Positions 15,358-23,233 of a DNA stretch of 25,113 bases are shown here, piece by piece. This DNA comes from JBHENC01 sp051000345 (GTDB taxonomy: Bacteria > Acidobacteriota > Blastocatellia > Pyrinomonadales > Pyrinomonadaceae), in contig JBPCOJ010000070.1 in NCBI GenBank assembly GCA_051000345.1, positions 1 to 25,113 of the forward strand. Reading direction: 5' to 3'. The position numbers and the translations under genes were made by a program. How positions within the stretch are numbered: the first letter of the stretch is position 1; the number at the start of each line of letters is the position of its first letter. The notes under the pieces are model-generated. The model did not search any database. It was not told the DNA's origin and worked only from the letters and a program-made list of their open reading frames with translations.

Positions 15358-16870
15358 GAAAACGCGCCCGCCGCTGCTGTTCCTGAACGTGCTGATTATC
15401 GCTACGTGCGGGCTGATTTATGAATTGCTCGCAGGCACGCTGGCGAGTTATGTGCTCGGCGATTCGGTCACGCAGTTTTCGCTTATCATCGGCATTTATC
15501 TTTTCGCGCTCGGCGCGGGCGCGTGGCTCTCCGGCTTCATCGAAGAGGAACTCGCCAGAAAATTCGTCGAAGTCGAACTCGGCGTCGCCGTCTTGGGTGG
15601 AGCGAGCGCGCCGCTGCTGTTTTTGAGTTTTGCACACCTTAGCTATTTTCATCTCGCGCTTTATTCAATCGTCTTCGGCATCGGCGTGCTGGTCGGCCTC
15701 GAACTGCCGCTGTTGATGCGCATCCTTAAAGATAATTTAGACTTCAAGGAATTAGTCTCCCGCGTGCTCGCCTTCGATTACATCGGCGCGCTTGTCGCTT
15801 CACTATTGTTTCCGATTTTTCTAGTGCCTAAACTCGGGCTTGTGCGGACATCACTTGTGTTCGGAGTGCTGAACGCGTGCGTCGGATTGTGGGGAACATG
15901 GCTGCTGCGCCCTTTGATTAAAACGAGCGTCACGGGCTTGCGCGTGCGCGCCGTCGTCGTCATCGCGCTGCTCGTCGCAGGCATTATCAAAGCCGATGCG
16001 CTGACCACGCTCGCGGAAGACGGCCTCTTCGCGGACGATATTATTTACGCGCGGACGAGCGCCTACCAACGCATTGTCGTCACGCGCGGGCGCGCAGGAT
16101 TTCAACTTTTTCTTAACGGCAATCTGCAATTCAGCTCGACGGATGAATACCGCTATCACGAAGCGCTCGTGCATCCGGCGATGATGCTTGCGAATGAATC
16201 GCCGCGCCGCGTGCTGGTCTTGGGCGGCGGCGATGGTCTGGCACTGCGCGAGATTCTGAAATACCCGTCTGTTGAATGGGTCACGCTCGTCGATTTAGAC
16301 CCGGACATGACGAATCTCTCCAGCCGCTTTCCGCCGCTCGCGGAACTCAATAAGCATTCGTTCGATGACAAGCGCGTGCATGTCATAAACGAAGACGCGA
16401 TGATCTGGCTCGAAAAGCAAACGGAATTTTTCGACGCCGCGATTGTCGATTTCCCAGACCCGAACTCTTTTGCGCTCGGCAAGCTTTACACCACGCGCTT
16501 TTATCGTTTGCTGAAAAATCGTTTGCGCGCTGATGCGCCTGTCGCAGTGCAATCGACATCGCCGCTGTTTGCGCGCACTTCCTTTTGGTGCATTGTGCGT
16601 ACACTCGAAGCGGCGGGGTTCTCCGTTAAGCCTTACTACACGGCGGTGCCTTCGTTCGGTATCTGGGGCTTTGCGCTCGCACGCACTTCCGCGTTCGATG
16701 CACCGGCACGCGCGCCGCAGTTGACTGATTTGCGCTTTCTCGACGACACGGCGATGAGCGCAATGTTCGCTTTGTCGGCAGACCTCGCGCCCGTGACGGT
16801 GGAGATTAATCGTTTGGACAATCAAGCGCTCGTTCGCTATTACGAATCGGAATGGCGGCGCTATGAATAA
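15350..16870 (+). CDS. Membrane-anchored spermidine-synthase-like aminopropyltransferase
   Basis: The 506-residue protein joins an N-terminal membrane part of about seven helices (residues 8-215) to a soluble spermidine-synthase fold. In the latter, FSSTDEYRYHEALVHP (261-276) is the polyamine-binding region, LGGGDGLALREIL (291-303) binds the nucleotide donor, and IVDFPDP (365-371) carries the catalytic Asp367. It would use decarboxylated SAM made by SpeD to aminopropylate a polyamine or another amine at the membrane face. ATG 15350 overlaps the DUF350 stop by 8 bases. The substrate is unknown. A long open frame on the opposite strand here is a codon-bias shadow. Confidence 0.9.
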   Translation: MDKKTRPPLLFLNVLIIATCGLIYELLAGTLASYVLGDSVTQFSLIIGIYLFALGAGAWLSGFIEEELARKFVEVELGVAVLGGASAPLLFLSFAHLSYFHLALYSIVFGIGVLVGLELPLLMRILKDNLDFKELVSRVLAFDYIGALVASLLFPIFLVPKLGLVRTSLVFGVLNACVGLWGTWLLRPLIKTSVTGLRVRAVVVIALLVAGIIKADALTTLAEDGLFADDIIYARTSAYQRIVVTRGRAGFQLFLNGNLQFSSTDEYRYHEALVHPAMMLANESPRRVLVLGGGDGLALREILKYPSVEWVTLVDLDPDMTNLSSRFPPLAELNKHSFDDKRVHVINEDAMIWLEKQTEFFDAAIVDFPDPNSFALGKLYTTRFYRLLKNRLRADAPVAVQSTSPLFARTSFWCIVRTLEAAGFSVKPYYTAVPSFGIWGFALARTSAFDAPARAPQLTDLRFLDDTAMSAMFALSADLAPVTVEINRLDNQALVRYYESEWRRYE

Positions 16871-16918
16871 TGAATAGTGAATAGCAAATGAAGATCGGTG
16901 AACGATGAGCGATGAACG
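16871..16918 (+). repeat. Short degenerate repeat between speE-like and oxidase genes
   Basis: The gap is made of imperfect repeats of a seven- to eight-base unit, GTGAATA first and then CGATGAA or CGATGAG, ending at the oxidase start. Several out-of-frame ATG codons occur in it. Similar runs are found as dispersed repeats in some genomes. It might loosen coupling between the two genes. Confidence 0.45.
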
Positions 16919-18553
16919 ATGAATGATTGGACGAGAAGGGAAGTGCTGGCGGCTTTCTTGGGCGTGCCTGCGATGACGGCGGCGTGCCGTTCGGGTGAAG
17001 CGCCGCGAATGCCTGCGGGCGAAATCGTCGGCGCGTCGGATGTCATCGGGCATAAGCTGCGCGACGGTTTGCGCGTCGTTCCGGCGGCTGATGCGTGGCA
17101 GAAAGTCGGCGTGGTCATCGTCGGCGGCGGCGTCGCGGGGCTGGCAGCTTCGCGCGCTTTGCTCAAAGCAGGGTTCAAGGATTTCGTATTGCTGGAACTC
17201 GAAAAGGAACACGGCGGCACGTCGCGCAGCGGCACATCGCAGCTTGTTTCGTATCCGTGGGGAGCGCATTATCTGCCTGCGCCGATGAAGGAAAACGGGG
17301 AGCTTGTTTCGCTGCTCGGCGAGATGGGCGTGCTCGATGGAACGGACGATGCGGGCGAGCCTGTGGTGGCGGAACAGTTTTTGTGCCGTGACCCGGAGGA
17401 GCGCGTTTATTACAAAGGCCGCTGGTACGAAGGGCTTTACTTGAACGCGGGCGCGAGCGTGGAAGATTTGCGGCAACTCAAGGAATTTCGCGCGGAGATA
17501 GACCGTTGGGTTGAATGGCGCGATGGACGCGGGCGGCGCGCGTTTGCAATTCCTGTCGCACAGAGTTCGGATGATGCTTGGGCAACCATACTTGACCGCA
17601 TGTCGATGGCGGCATGGATGGATGAGCGCGGGTTCAGTTCCGCGCGATTGCGCTGGATAATCGACTACGCGTGCCGCGATGATTACGGCCAGACGCTTCA
17701 GACGACGAGCGCATGGGCGGGCATCTTTTACTTTGCTTCGCGCATGACGAAGGCAGGCGTCGAGGCGCGCCCGCTTATTACTTGGCCGGAAGGCAACGGG
17801 CGTCTGGCTTCGTATTTGTACGGCGACGCGCGCGAACATGTGCGGCTCGGTATGGCGGCGGCGGAGATCATTCCGTTTGAAGCTGGCGGGCGGCGCGGTG
17901 TCGATGTGGTGGCGATTGACCACGAAGGGCAAACGGCTATCGGCTTTCACGCGGATCGAGTCGTCTTTGCCGCGCCGCATTTTCTCGCGCCGTATCTTGT
18001 GCGCGGCTACAGGGAAAGCTTCGGAGCAATCAGCGCAGAGTTTCAGTACGGCGCGTGGATGGTGGCGAATCTGTTTCTGAAGGATAGGCCGCGAGAGGGC
18101 AAAGGCTTTCCGCTCGCGTGGGATAATGTGCTTTACGAAAGTCCTTCGCTCGGTTACGTCGTCGCAACTCATCAGCGCGGGCTTGATCGTGGCGCGACTG
18201 TTTTCACTTATTACTATCCGATGTGCGAGAGGGACGCGCGCGCGGGCAGAACGAAGCTTTTCGAGATGGATTGGCACGCCTGCGCCGACGTTGTTTTGAC
18301 AGACCTCGAACGCGCACACACGGACATACGCGCGCTCGTCGAACGGCTCGACGTGATGCGTTGGGGACACGCGATGATTCGCCCGCAAACCGGTTTTATG
18401 TGGAGCGGCGCGCGACAAAAAGCGGCGCAGGCGTTTCGCGGCGTGCATTTTGCCAACACGGATTTAAGCGGCGTCGCGCTTTTTGAAGAAGCGTTTTATC
18501 AAGGCACGCGCGCCGCAAGGGAAGTGCTTGCCGCGCGCGGCATTGCAGTTTGA
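16919..18553 (+). CDS. FAD-dependent amine-oxidase-like protein, exported
   Basis: The 544-residue protein has an N-terminal twin-arginine signal (TRREVLAAFLGVPAM) ending at Cys23 in TAAC, which suggests a Tat-exported lipoprotein. A Rossmann FAD motif VVIVGGGVAGLAASRAL follows at residues 65-81, with the ribose-binding Glu in LLELEKEHGGTSRSG, then a long substrate domain and a C-terminal FAD-contact region (FANTDLSGVALFEEAFYQG). Flavin amine oxidases of this kind oxidise polyamines or other amines, so it is a reasonable final enzyme for the polyamine cluster. The substrate is not known. ATG 16919 lies in a run of repeats and lacks a clear ribosome binding site. The distance of 48 bases from the previous gene still fits one operon. 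Confidence 0.85.
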   Translation: MNDWTRREVLAAFLGVPAMTAACRSGEAPRMPAGEIVGASDVIGHKLRDGLRVVPAADAWQKVGVVIVGGGVAGLAASRALLKAGFKDFVLLELEKEHGGTSRSGTSQLVSYPWGAHYLPAPMKENGELVSLLGEMGVLDGTDDAGEPVVAEQFLCRDPEERVYYKGRWYEGLYLNAGASVEDLRQLKEFRAEIDRWVEWRDGRGRRAFAIPVAQSSDDAWATILDRMSMAAWMDERGFSSARLRWIIDYACRDDYGQTLQTTSAWAGIFYFASRMTKAGVEARPLITWPEGNGRLASYLYGDAREHVRLGMAAAEIIPFEAGGRRGVDVVAIDHEGQTAIGFHADRVVFAAPHFLAPYLVRGYRESFGAISAEFQYGAWMVANLFLKDRPREGKGFPLAWDNVLYESPSLGYVVATHQRGLDRGATVFTYYYPMCERDARAGRTKLFEMDWHACADVVLTDLERAHTDIRALVERLDVMRWGHAMIRPQTGFMWSGARQKAAQAFRGVHFANTDLSGVALFEEAFYQGTRAAREVLAARGIAV

Positions 18554-18681
18554 ATCACGGCTTCGGATGAGTTGATTGAAACAATAAGGGGAACGACGCG
18601 GGCGGGCGAATCGACAAGCAAACAAGTAAGCTTGAACGTCGCGCCGTTGTGTCCATAAGGAAATGTAAGACGGGAGAAATT

Positions 18682-19644
18682 ATGAAGGCGATTCGCGTGC
18701 ATGAGTTCGGTGATGTGTCTGTAATGCGTGTGGAAGAAACAGATGATTTGCGTGCGGGGCGCGGGCAGGTGGTTGTGCGCGTGCGCGCCGTCGGCGTGAA
18801 TCCGGTGGATACGTATATACGCGCGGGGCTTTATGCAAACAAGCCTGCGTTGCCGTACACGCCGGGAACGGATGCGGCGGGCATCGTGGAAGCAATCGGC
18901 GAAGGAGTGAGCCGCGTTAAAGTCGGCGACAGAATTTATACGGCTGGCACGTTGAGCGGCGCGTATGCCGCGCAAACACTCTGCGATGAAGCGCAAGTTT
19001 ATCCTTTGCCTGAAAACGTTTCCTTTGCGCAGGGCGCGGGAGTTCATGTGCCTTATGCGACGGCCTATCGCGCGCTTTTTCACAGAGCGCAGGCGTTGCC
19101 GGGCGAGACTGTGCTCGTTCACGGCGCGACGGGGGGCGTCGGTTTGGCGGCGGTGCAGCTTGCGTCTGCGGCGGGGCTAACGGTAATCGGCACGGGTGGT
19201 ACGGAAGAAGGCCGCCGCCTTGTCGCGGAGCAAGGCGCGCAAAGTGTGCTGGATCATCACGCGCCTGATTATTTAAGTGAAGCGATGCGTTTGACGAAGG
19301 GGCGCGGCGTCGATGTGATTCTGGAAATGCTGGCGAACGTGAATCTAGGCAAAGACCTCGCGGTGCTTGCGAAGAAGGGACGCGTGGTTGTGATCGGCAG
19401 TCGCGGCACAGTTGAAATAAACCCGCGCGACATAATGGGACGTGATGCGAGCATTCACGGCATGTCGCTCTTCAATGCGGATGCGGCAGAAGCCGCAAGC
19501 ATTCATGCCGCGCTCGTCGCCGGACTCGCTAACAGCACCTTGCGTCCGGTCATAGACGAAGAAATGCCGCTGCCTGATGCGCCGCGCGCTCACGAAGAAA
19601 TAATGCGAGACGGCGCGCGCGGCAAGATTGTTTTGATTCCATGA
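18682..19644 (+). CDS. NADPH:quinone oxidoreductase (zeta-crystallin-like)
   Basis: This 320-residue medium-chain reductase has the GroES-like N-terminal domain (GVNPVDTYIRAGLY at 38-51, PGTDAAGIVEAIGEGV at 61-76) and the Rossmann motif HGATGGVGLAAVQLA (147-161). It lacks the cysteine and histidine zinc ligands of true alcohol dehydrogenases, which fits the quinone reductase branch. It would reduce quinones or alkenals with NADPH in the cytosol. ATG 18682 follows GGGAGA at good spacing; the longer frame starting at 18649 is less likely. It is 128 bases after the oxidase and may have its own promoter, although no convincing one was found. Confidence 0.92.
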   Translation: MKAIRVHEFGDVSVMRVEETDDLRAGRGQVVVRVRAVGVNPVDTYIRAGLYANKPALPYTPGTDAAGIVEAIGEGVSRVKVGDRIYTAGTLSGAYAAQTLCDEAQVYPLPENVSFAQGAGVHVPYATAYRALFHRAQALPGETVLVHGATGGVGLAAVQLASAAGLTVIGTGGTEEGRRLVAEQGAQSVLDHHAPDYLSEAMRLTKGRGVDVILEMLANVNLGKDLAVLAKKGRVVVIGSRGTVEINPRDIMGRDASIHGMSLFNADAAEAASIHAALVAGLANSTLRPVIDEEMPLPDAPRAHEEIMRDGARGKIVLIP

Positions 19645-19649
19645 AACTC

Positions 19650-20873
19650 CTACATTTTGTTTGCAGGCACGAAGTTCAGCACAATCGCGTCGTGGTCGGA
19701 GAGCGCGCCCGCTTCATCGCGTAGATCGCCGACGACTGCCGGGCGTGTGTGCGGCGCGGCGCGGATGTCTTTTCCGGCGAACCAATCGAGCTTGAGCGAG
19801 CAGCGCCCGTTGTTTCTGGCGAGCGCCCAGCGTATGAACCAAAAGCACCACTGTGGTATCCAATCCGCCATGTTGACGTTGACCGCGAGATCGTCCACGC
19901 AGTAATGCAATGTACCCGCGCCGAGTTCGTTCAAGGTGCGATAATCGTAACCGCGCTTTTCCAATTCATTAAACAGCCCGCGCTCGAACCATCGTTCGGG
20001 ATACGGATAATGATTATTGATAACGTGGCGCACGCCCATCGCCACGCGACGCGCGTAGCCCGCAATCGAATATGCAGCGCGGCGTGAATTGTACGTTGAT
20101 GTATTCCAGTCGCCGCCGATGACGACTGGCAATTGCGCGCGTTGCTTGGCGAGATGATCGAGGACGATTTGCATTTGAATTTTTCGATGGCGCTGGCTCG
20201 AATGCGCGTCCAGATGCAGGCTCACAGTCCACACGGAGCCGAGCGGGTGATCCATTATCGCCGCGACTGCGCGCTGGCAGCCGAGTCGTTTTTCTTTGCC
20301 GCGCATTTTGTCTTTGCCGTTCGGCAGTGGAATCGAATGAGCCTCGCGCAAAGGATAACGCGAAAAAAGCGCGTTGCCGTGAAGCGACTGCTCGTTTTCG
20401 CCCGCGACTTTTGATTCAAGGCCGCTACCCTTATTGAGCGCGAGATAACACGGCGCGAAAACGTAATTGAGCTTTAACGCGGCGGCGATTTCTCTGGCAA
20501 CAAAACGATTTCCTGTGCGCGCCATGCCGTAATCGAGTTCTGTTAAAAGCAGCACATCGCTTTCACGCAAAGTCGTATGTTCACAGAGCGCGCGAATGAT
20601 GCCTTCGAGACGAAGCCCGCGCTCGATGTTCCACGCCGTTGCCTTAATCGAAGAAGATGTTTTGTTTGAATCACGCGTTGAGCCGCCAGTAAAATTTTCC
20701 TGCACGACGCTCGCCATCAAGTTTTCGATCTGCGGGCGCAAGCGTGCGTAGATTCCCGACGCCTCCAACTCTTTTGTAGAATTGAACTGCGCGAGTTCAG
20801 GAAGAAAACCTTTCAGGTTGTGGTCGAGCGCGGACGCGGCTTCGTTTTGTAGTTTTTGTAGTTGTTGAGACAA
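19650..20873 (-). CDS. Endonuclease/exonuclease/phosphatase-fold protein
   Basis: The 407-residue protein has the EEP fold motifs in order: TAWNIERG (79-86), LLLTELD with the metal-binding Glu112, NALFSRYP (167-174), SLHLDAHSSQRHR (218-230), GGDWNT with Asp255 and Asn257 (253-258), and the final LSDHDAI with the catalytic Asp393/His394. Members cut nucleic acids, phospholipids or phosphoesters using a divalent metal, and the substrate here is unknown. The first 75 residues have no family match. The start is uncertain: TTG 20873 is the only start at the beginning of the frame and has no ribosome binding site, while ATG 20717 would still keep the whole domain. It is convergent with the quinone oxidoreductase gene. 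Confidence 0.82.
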   Translation of the reverse strand: MSQQLQKLQNEAASALDHNLKGFLPELAQFNSTKELEASGIYARLRPQIENLMASVVQENFTGGSTRDSNKTSSSIKATAWNIERGLRLEGIIRALCEHTTLRESDVLLLTELDYGMARTGNRFVAREIAAALKLNYVFAPCYLALNKGSGLESKVAGENEQSLHGNALFSRYPLREAHSIPLPNGKDKMRGKEKRLGCQRAVAAIMDHPLGSVWTVSLHLDAHSSQRHRKIQMQIVLDHLAKQRAQLPVVIGGDWNTSTYNSRRAAYSIAGYARRVAMGVRHVINNHYPYPERWFERGLFNELEKRGYDYRTLNELGAGTLHYCVDDLAVNVNMADWIPQWCFWFIRWALARNNGRCSLKLDWFAGKDIRAAPHTRPAVVGDLRDEAGALSDHDAIVLNFVPANKM

Positions 20874-20887
20874 ATAATATAAAAGTG

Positions 20888-20913
20888 AAAGGGCAGCATC
20901 GTTGCTACCCTTT
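20888..20913 (-). terminator. Probable terminator of tRNA-Arg(UCG)
   Basis: AAAGGG, a mismatch, then AGCA pairs with TGCT, a mismatch, then CCCTTT, over a four-base loop. On the minus strand the hairpin directly follows the tRNA and is trailed by a T-rich stretch (TCACTTTTAT), as in an intrinsic terminator. Confidence 0.65.
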
Positions 20914-20922
20914 GTTTAATGA

Positions 20923-20996
20923 TGCACCCGGCAAGACTCGAACTTGCGACATTTTGATTCGAAGTCAAACGCTCTATCCAGCTGAGCTACGGGTGC
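20923..20996 (-). tRNA. tRNA-Arg (anticodon UCG)
   Basis: The 74-base gene folds into a full cloverleaf on the minus strand. The acceptor GCACCCG pairs with CGGGTGC, the D-stem is GCTC/GAGC, the anticodon stem is TTTGA/TCAAA around loop CTTCGAA, and the T-stem GCAAG/CTTGC encloses TTCGAGT. The anticodon TCG at 20960-20962 reads CGA. Discriminator base A follows, with no encoded CCA. Its G18-G19 and C56 are the normal bases, which makes it a useful internal contrast to the other tRNA-Arg at 24543. Confidence 0.97.
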
Positions 20997-21052
20997 ATAA
21001 TCGGTTATTCGTTTTCAGCGACGGCTTCGATGCGCGGCAATACTATAACGCA

Positions 21053-21556
21053 TTATCGGCTCGGCGGCGCAACGGGCGCGTTTGTCGGGGCGGCGCTTTG
21101 TCCCTGAAAGTCGTGCTTGATAAGGCGCGTGAGGGAGTCTATTTCTTCCGCGCTGAGTTTGTCTTTGAAGGCAGGCATTCCGTCGCCGCCTTTGCCGATC
21201 CGCCGCGCGAGTTGATCATTCGTGAAATTGCGCACGCGGCCTTCACGCAGTCCCGGCACCTTCAATTTGATATTGTCGAACTCGACGCGCCCGCCGTCGG
21301 CATTCGCGCCGTGGCATTTCGTGCAACGCTCGCCGTAGATTTGGCGCGCTCCGGCGAGTTCGTCTGCGGGCGCGGCGTTGGCCGTGTCAATGCGCGCGTG
21401 TGTCTTCGCCGCGGCAAGTTGGTCTGCGACTGCCGGTGGAATGCTTGACTTGCGTTGCGAGTCGGATGACTTGTCGGCGGTGTTCGATGCGTTGTTGCAG
21501 GCGAGCGCAAAGAGCGCGACGGCAACGGCGATAAGAGCGAGCTTGAGCAAGTGCAT
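21053..21556 (-). CDS. Cytochrome c family lipoprotein
   Basis: The 167-residue protein has a hydrophobic signal ending at Cys20 (ALFALAC), indicating a lipoprotein or exported protein, then a low-complexity linker to about residue 65. One class I cytochrome c domain follows, with CTKCH (Cys78, Cys81, His82) as heme attachment site and a likely axial Met127 in GGDGMPAF. It would carry electrons at the outer face of the cytoplasmic membrane. ATG 21556 is chosen because it begins the signal peptide; the frame extends 24 codons further upstream without homology. The tail is rich in Pro and Ala. It lies upstream of tRNA-Arg(UCG) on the same strand. Confidence 0.88.
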   Translation of the reverse strand: MHLLKLALIAVAVALFALACNNASNTADKSSDSQRKSSIPPAVADQLAAAKTHARIDTANAAPADELAGARQIYGERCTKCHGANADGGRVEFDNIKLKVPGLREGRVRNFTNDQLARRIGKGGDGMPAFKDKLSAEEIDSLTRLIKHDFQGQSAAPTNAPVAPPSR

Positions 21557-21646
21557 TAAATCATTACCTGTCGTTTGTGATGTATGCGTGTGTTTGAATT
21601 TTATGAAAGCGCGGCAAGTATAAATCATGCTGGCGAATCTTTGAAA

Positions 21647-21670
21647 GCGGCGAGAGTTGCAATCCGCCGC
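21647..21670. other. Hairpin in the divergent gap between cytochrome c and hemQ
   Basis: GCGGCG (21647-21652) pairs with CGCCGC (21665-21670) over a 12-base loop. It lies between the two divergent gene starts and could be an operator or leader hairpin. GC-rich DNA produces such pairs easily. Confidence 0.25.
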
Positions 21671-21781
21671 CGTTCACCGCAAAATAGTCCGGCATCGCGC
21701 GAAACGCTTTTAGCTCAACCAAAAAAATTTGCGCGATCCCCGAATTTTACGCACTTTTAATATCAGAGGTTCAAAACCACC

Positions 21782-22564
21782 ATGAGTGAACACAGACCGG
21801 GCGCAGGCACTGAGCCGCGCGGTTCGCTGCGTCTCGCAGGCAATCGTGACACGACTATCGAGCAGCAGCTTCCAAGACAAACCATCCCGCGACAGTTCGT
21901 CAACTTTACTTTTTATCGCGCCCGCCCGGACTGGCACGCGCTCGACGCCGACGCGAAACAACAGGCGCGCGCAGAGTATGTCGAAGCGCTCGACGAGTCT
22001 CGCGGCGAGCTATTGATTCATTCCTACTCGCTGGCGGGCTTGCGCACGACGGCGGATTTTATGATCTGGCGCATCGGTTATCACTTAGACCCGATGCAGG
22101 AAATGACCGCGCGGCTCAATCGCACGCGGCTCGGCCACTACCTCGAACCGACGCAATCGTTTCTCTCCATGACGAAGCGCTCGATGTACATCGACAAGGA
22201 CAACCCGGAGCACGTCGAAGACCGCCTTCACGTTGTTCCCGGCAAGGGCAATTATTTGTTTGTGTACCCGTTCGTCAAAACGCGCGAGTGGTATTCGCGC
22301 TCGGCTGAAGAAAGACAATTGATGATGGACGAGCACATACGCATCGGGATGAAATATCAATCTGTGAGGCTGCACACGACGTATTCCTTCGGCCTAGACG
22401 ATCAGGAATTCGTCGTCGCTTTTGAAACAGACGAGCCGTCGGACTTTCTGGACTTAGTGCAGGAACTGCGCGAAAGCAAAGCGAGTTCATTTACCTTGCG
22501 CGACACGCCTATGTATACCTGTCGGCAGCGCTCGCTTGCGGAATGCCTCGAAGCCATCGGGTAA
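21782..22564 (+). CDS. hemQ: Coproheme decarboxylase HemQ (chlorite dismutase family)
   Basis: HemQ (ChdC) converts coproheme to heme b in the coproporphyrin-dependent pathway. The 260-residue protein has YPFVKTREWY with Tyr162 matching the reactive tyrosine (Tyr145 in Staphylococcus), EHIRIGMKY with the proximal His185, and the YSFGLDDQEFVVAFE segment. The N-terminal 35 residues are an extra, probably flexible extension. By hand alignment the distal residue is Leu197 rather than the Gln of Firmicutes, which agrees with a decarboxylase rather than a true chlorite dismutase (distal Arg). ATG 21782 has AGAGG about 11 bases ahead. A small membrane protein gene follows after 8 bases. Confidence 0.92.
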   Translation: MSEHRPGAGTEPRGSLRLAGNRDTTIEQQLPRQTIPRQFVNFTFYRARPDWHALDADAKQQARAEYVEALDESRGELLIHSYSLAGLRTTADFMIWRIGYHLDPMQEMTARLNRTRLGHYLEPTQSFLSMTKRSMYIDKDNPEHVEDRLHVVPGKGNYLFVYPFVKTREWYSRSAEERQLMMDEHIRIGMKYQSVRLHTTYSFGLDDQEFVVAFETDEPSDFLDLVQELRESKASSFTLRDTPMYTCRQRSLAECLEAIG

Positions 22565-22572
22565 CTTACAAC

Positions 22573-22818
22573 ATGATCGAATTGGGCATCGGTATTCTAA
22601 GCGCCGCTTCGTTCATCACGGCGTATCTTGTTGCGACGAAGTGTTGCGCGAAGGGCGCGGGGAAATATATCTCTTGCTGCTCTTTGAAAACTTCAATGTC
22701 GCCGCGCGCTGTCAGATTAAACGACGCACTGCGCGCACGGAAATTTCTCACCGCCGACGAATTGAGCGAACATCACGGCGGCGGAGCACGCTCGACGGGT
22801 GCAGGGGAAACGAATTAA
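22573..22818 (+). CDS. Small cysteine-rich membrane protein
   Basis: The 81-residue product has one hydrophobic helix at 4-22 (LGIGILSAASFITAYLVATK) followed by two Cys pairs (Cys24-Cys25 and Cys35-Cys36) and a polar tail. It starts 8 bases after hemQ, so co-transcription is likely. No family is recognised and no ribosome binding site is seen at ATG 22573. The Cys pairs next to a membrane helix could bind metal or form disulfides. It might be a heme or redox accessory protein, but this is inferred only from the neighbour. Confidence 0.5.
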   Translation: MIELGIGILSAASFITAYLVATKCCAKGAGKYISCCSLKTSMSPRAVRLNDALRARKFLTADELSEHHGGGARSTGAGETN

Positions 22819-22861
22819 GTAATGTCGTGCGTGCAAGGCGTGCGCGCGAACGTCTCGAACG

Positions 22862-23137
22862 ATGAAGGTTGCGCGGAAGTTTACAATCAGCGGGGAAGTG
22901 CAGGGCGTCGGCTATCGTTTCTTCGCGCAACGCGCCGCCGCGCGCCATCAGGTCAACGGCTACGTGCGCAACTTGCGTGATGGAAGCGTCGAAGCACTTG
23001 CCGAAGGCGACGCGGCAAGCGTCGAAGCCTTCAAGCACGATCTTGCGACAGGCCCCGCGCACGCCTTTGTCGCCAACATCGAAGAACTAAACCTTGATTC
23101 ACACGGCGTATATTCTTCTTTTCGTATTGAACGCTGA
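22862..23137 (+). CDS. acyP: Acylphosphatase
   Basis: This small enzyme hydrolyses acyl phosphates. The 91-residue product has the signature GEVQGVGYRFFAQRAA with catalytic Arg19, and VNGYVRNLRDGSVEALAEGD with catalytic Asn37, both in the usual positions. Length is normal for the family. The gene lies 43 bases after the small membrane protein, and no strong ribosome binding site is seen. It is cytosolic and has no clear tie to its neighbours. Confidence 0.95.
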   Translation: MKVARKFTISGEVQGVGYRFFAQRAAARHQVNGYVRNLRDGSVEALAEGDAASVEAFKHDLATGPAHAFVANIEELNLDSHGVYSSFRIER

Positions 23138-23140
23138 TTC

Positions 23141-23213
23141 GTAGCGGCAGACTTGCGCCTCTGCCCGCATTGTATTCCAAGAAATCACGGGCAGGGACAA
23201 GCCGCTGCCCCTA
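23141..23213. repeat. Inverted repeat between acyP and apt
   Basis: Two arms of 27 bases (23141-23167 and 23187-23213) are imperfect reverse complements, both built on GTAG, GGCAG and CTGCCCG. Inside each arm there is a further hairpin (GGCAG/CTGCC at 23146-23165, GGGCAG/CTGCCC at 23189-23210). Related palindromic sequences are dispersed in many genomes, so this is probably a small non-coding mobile repeat. It ends about 20 bases before the apt start. Confidence 0.65.
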
Positions 23214-23233
23214 CAATCAAAAACAAAAACAAC

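Noticed and set aside
16871..16918. CRISPR-like array in the short repeats before the FAD oxidase
   Set aside because: The units are 7-8 bases without spacers. No CRISPR array or cas gene is visible anywhere in the window.
16295..18448. 717-codon open frame on the minus strand opposite the speE-like and FAD oxidase genes
   Set aside because: It reads Arg/His-rich low-complexity protein without any domain, while the opposite strand encodes two clear enzymes. It is a codon-bias shadow.
20885..21448. 187-codon open frame crossing tRNA-Arg(UCG) and the cytochrome c gene
   Set aside because: Its start lies over the tRNA and its rest is antisense to cytochrome c. This is a common artefact of tRNA sequence.
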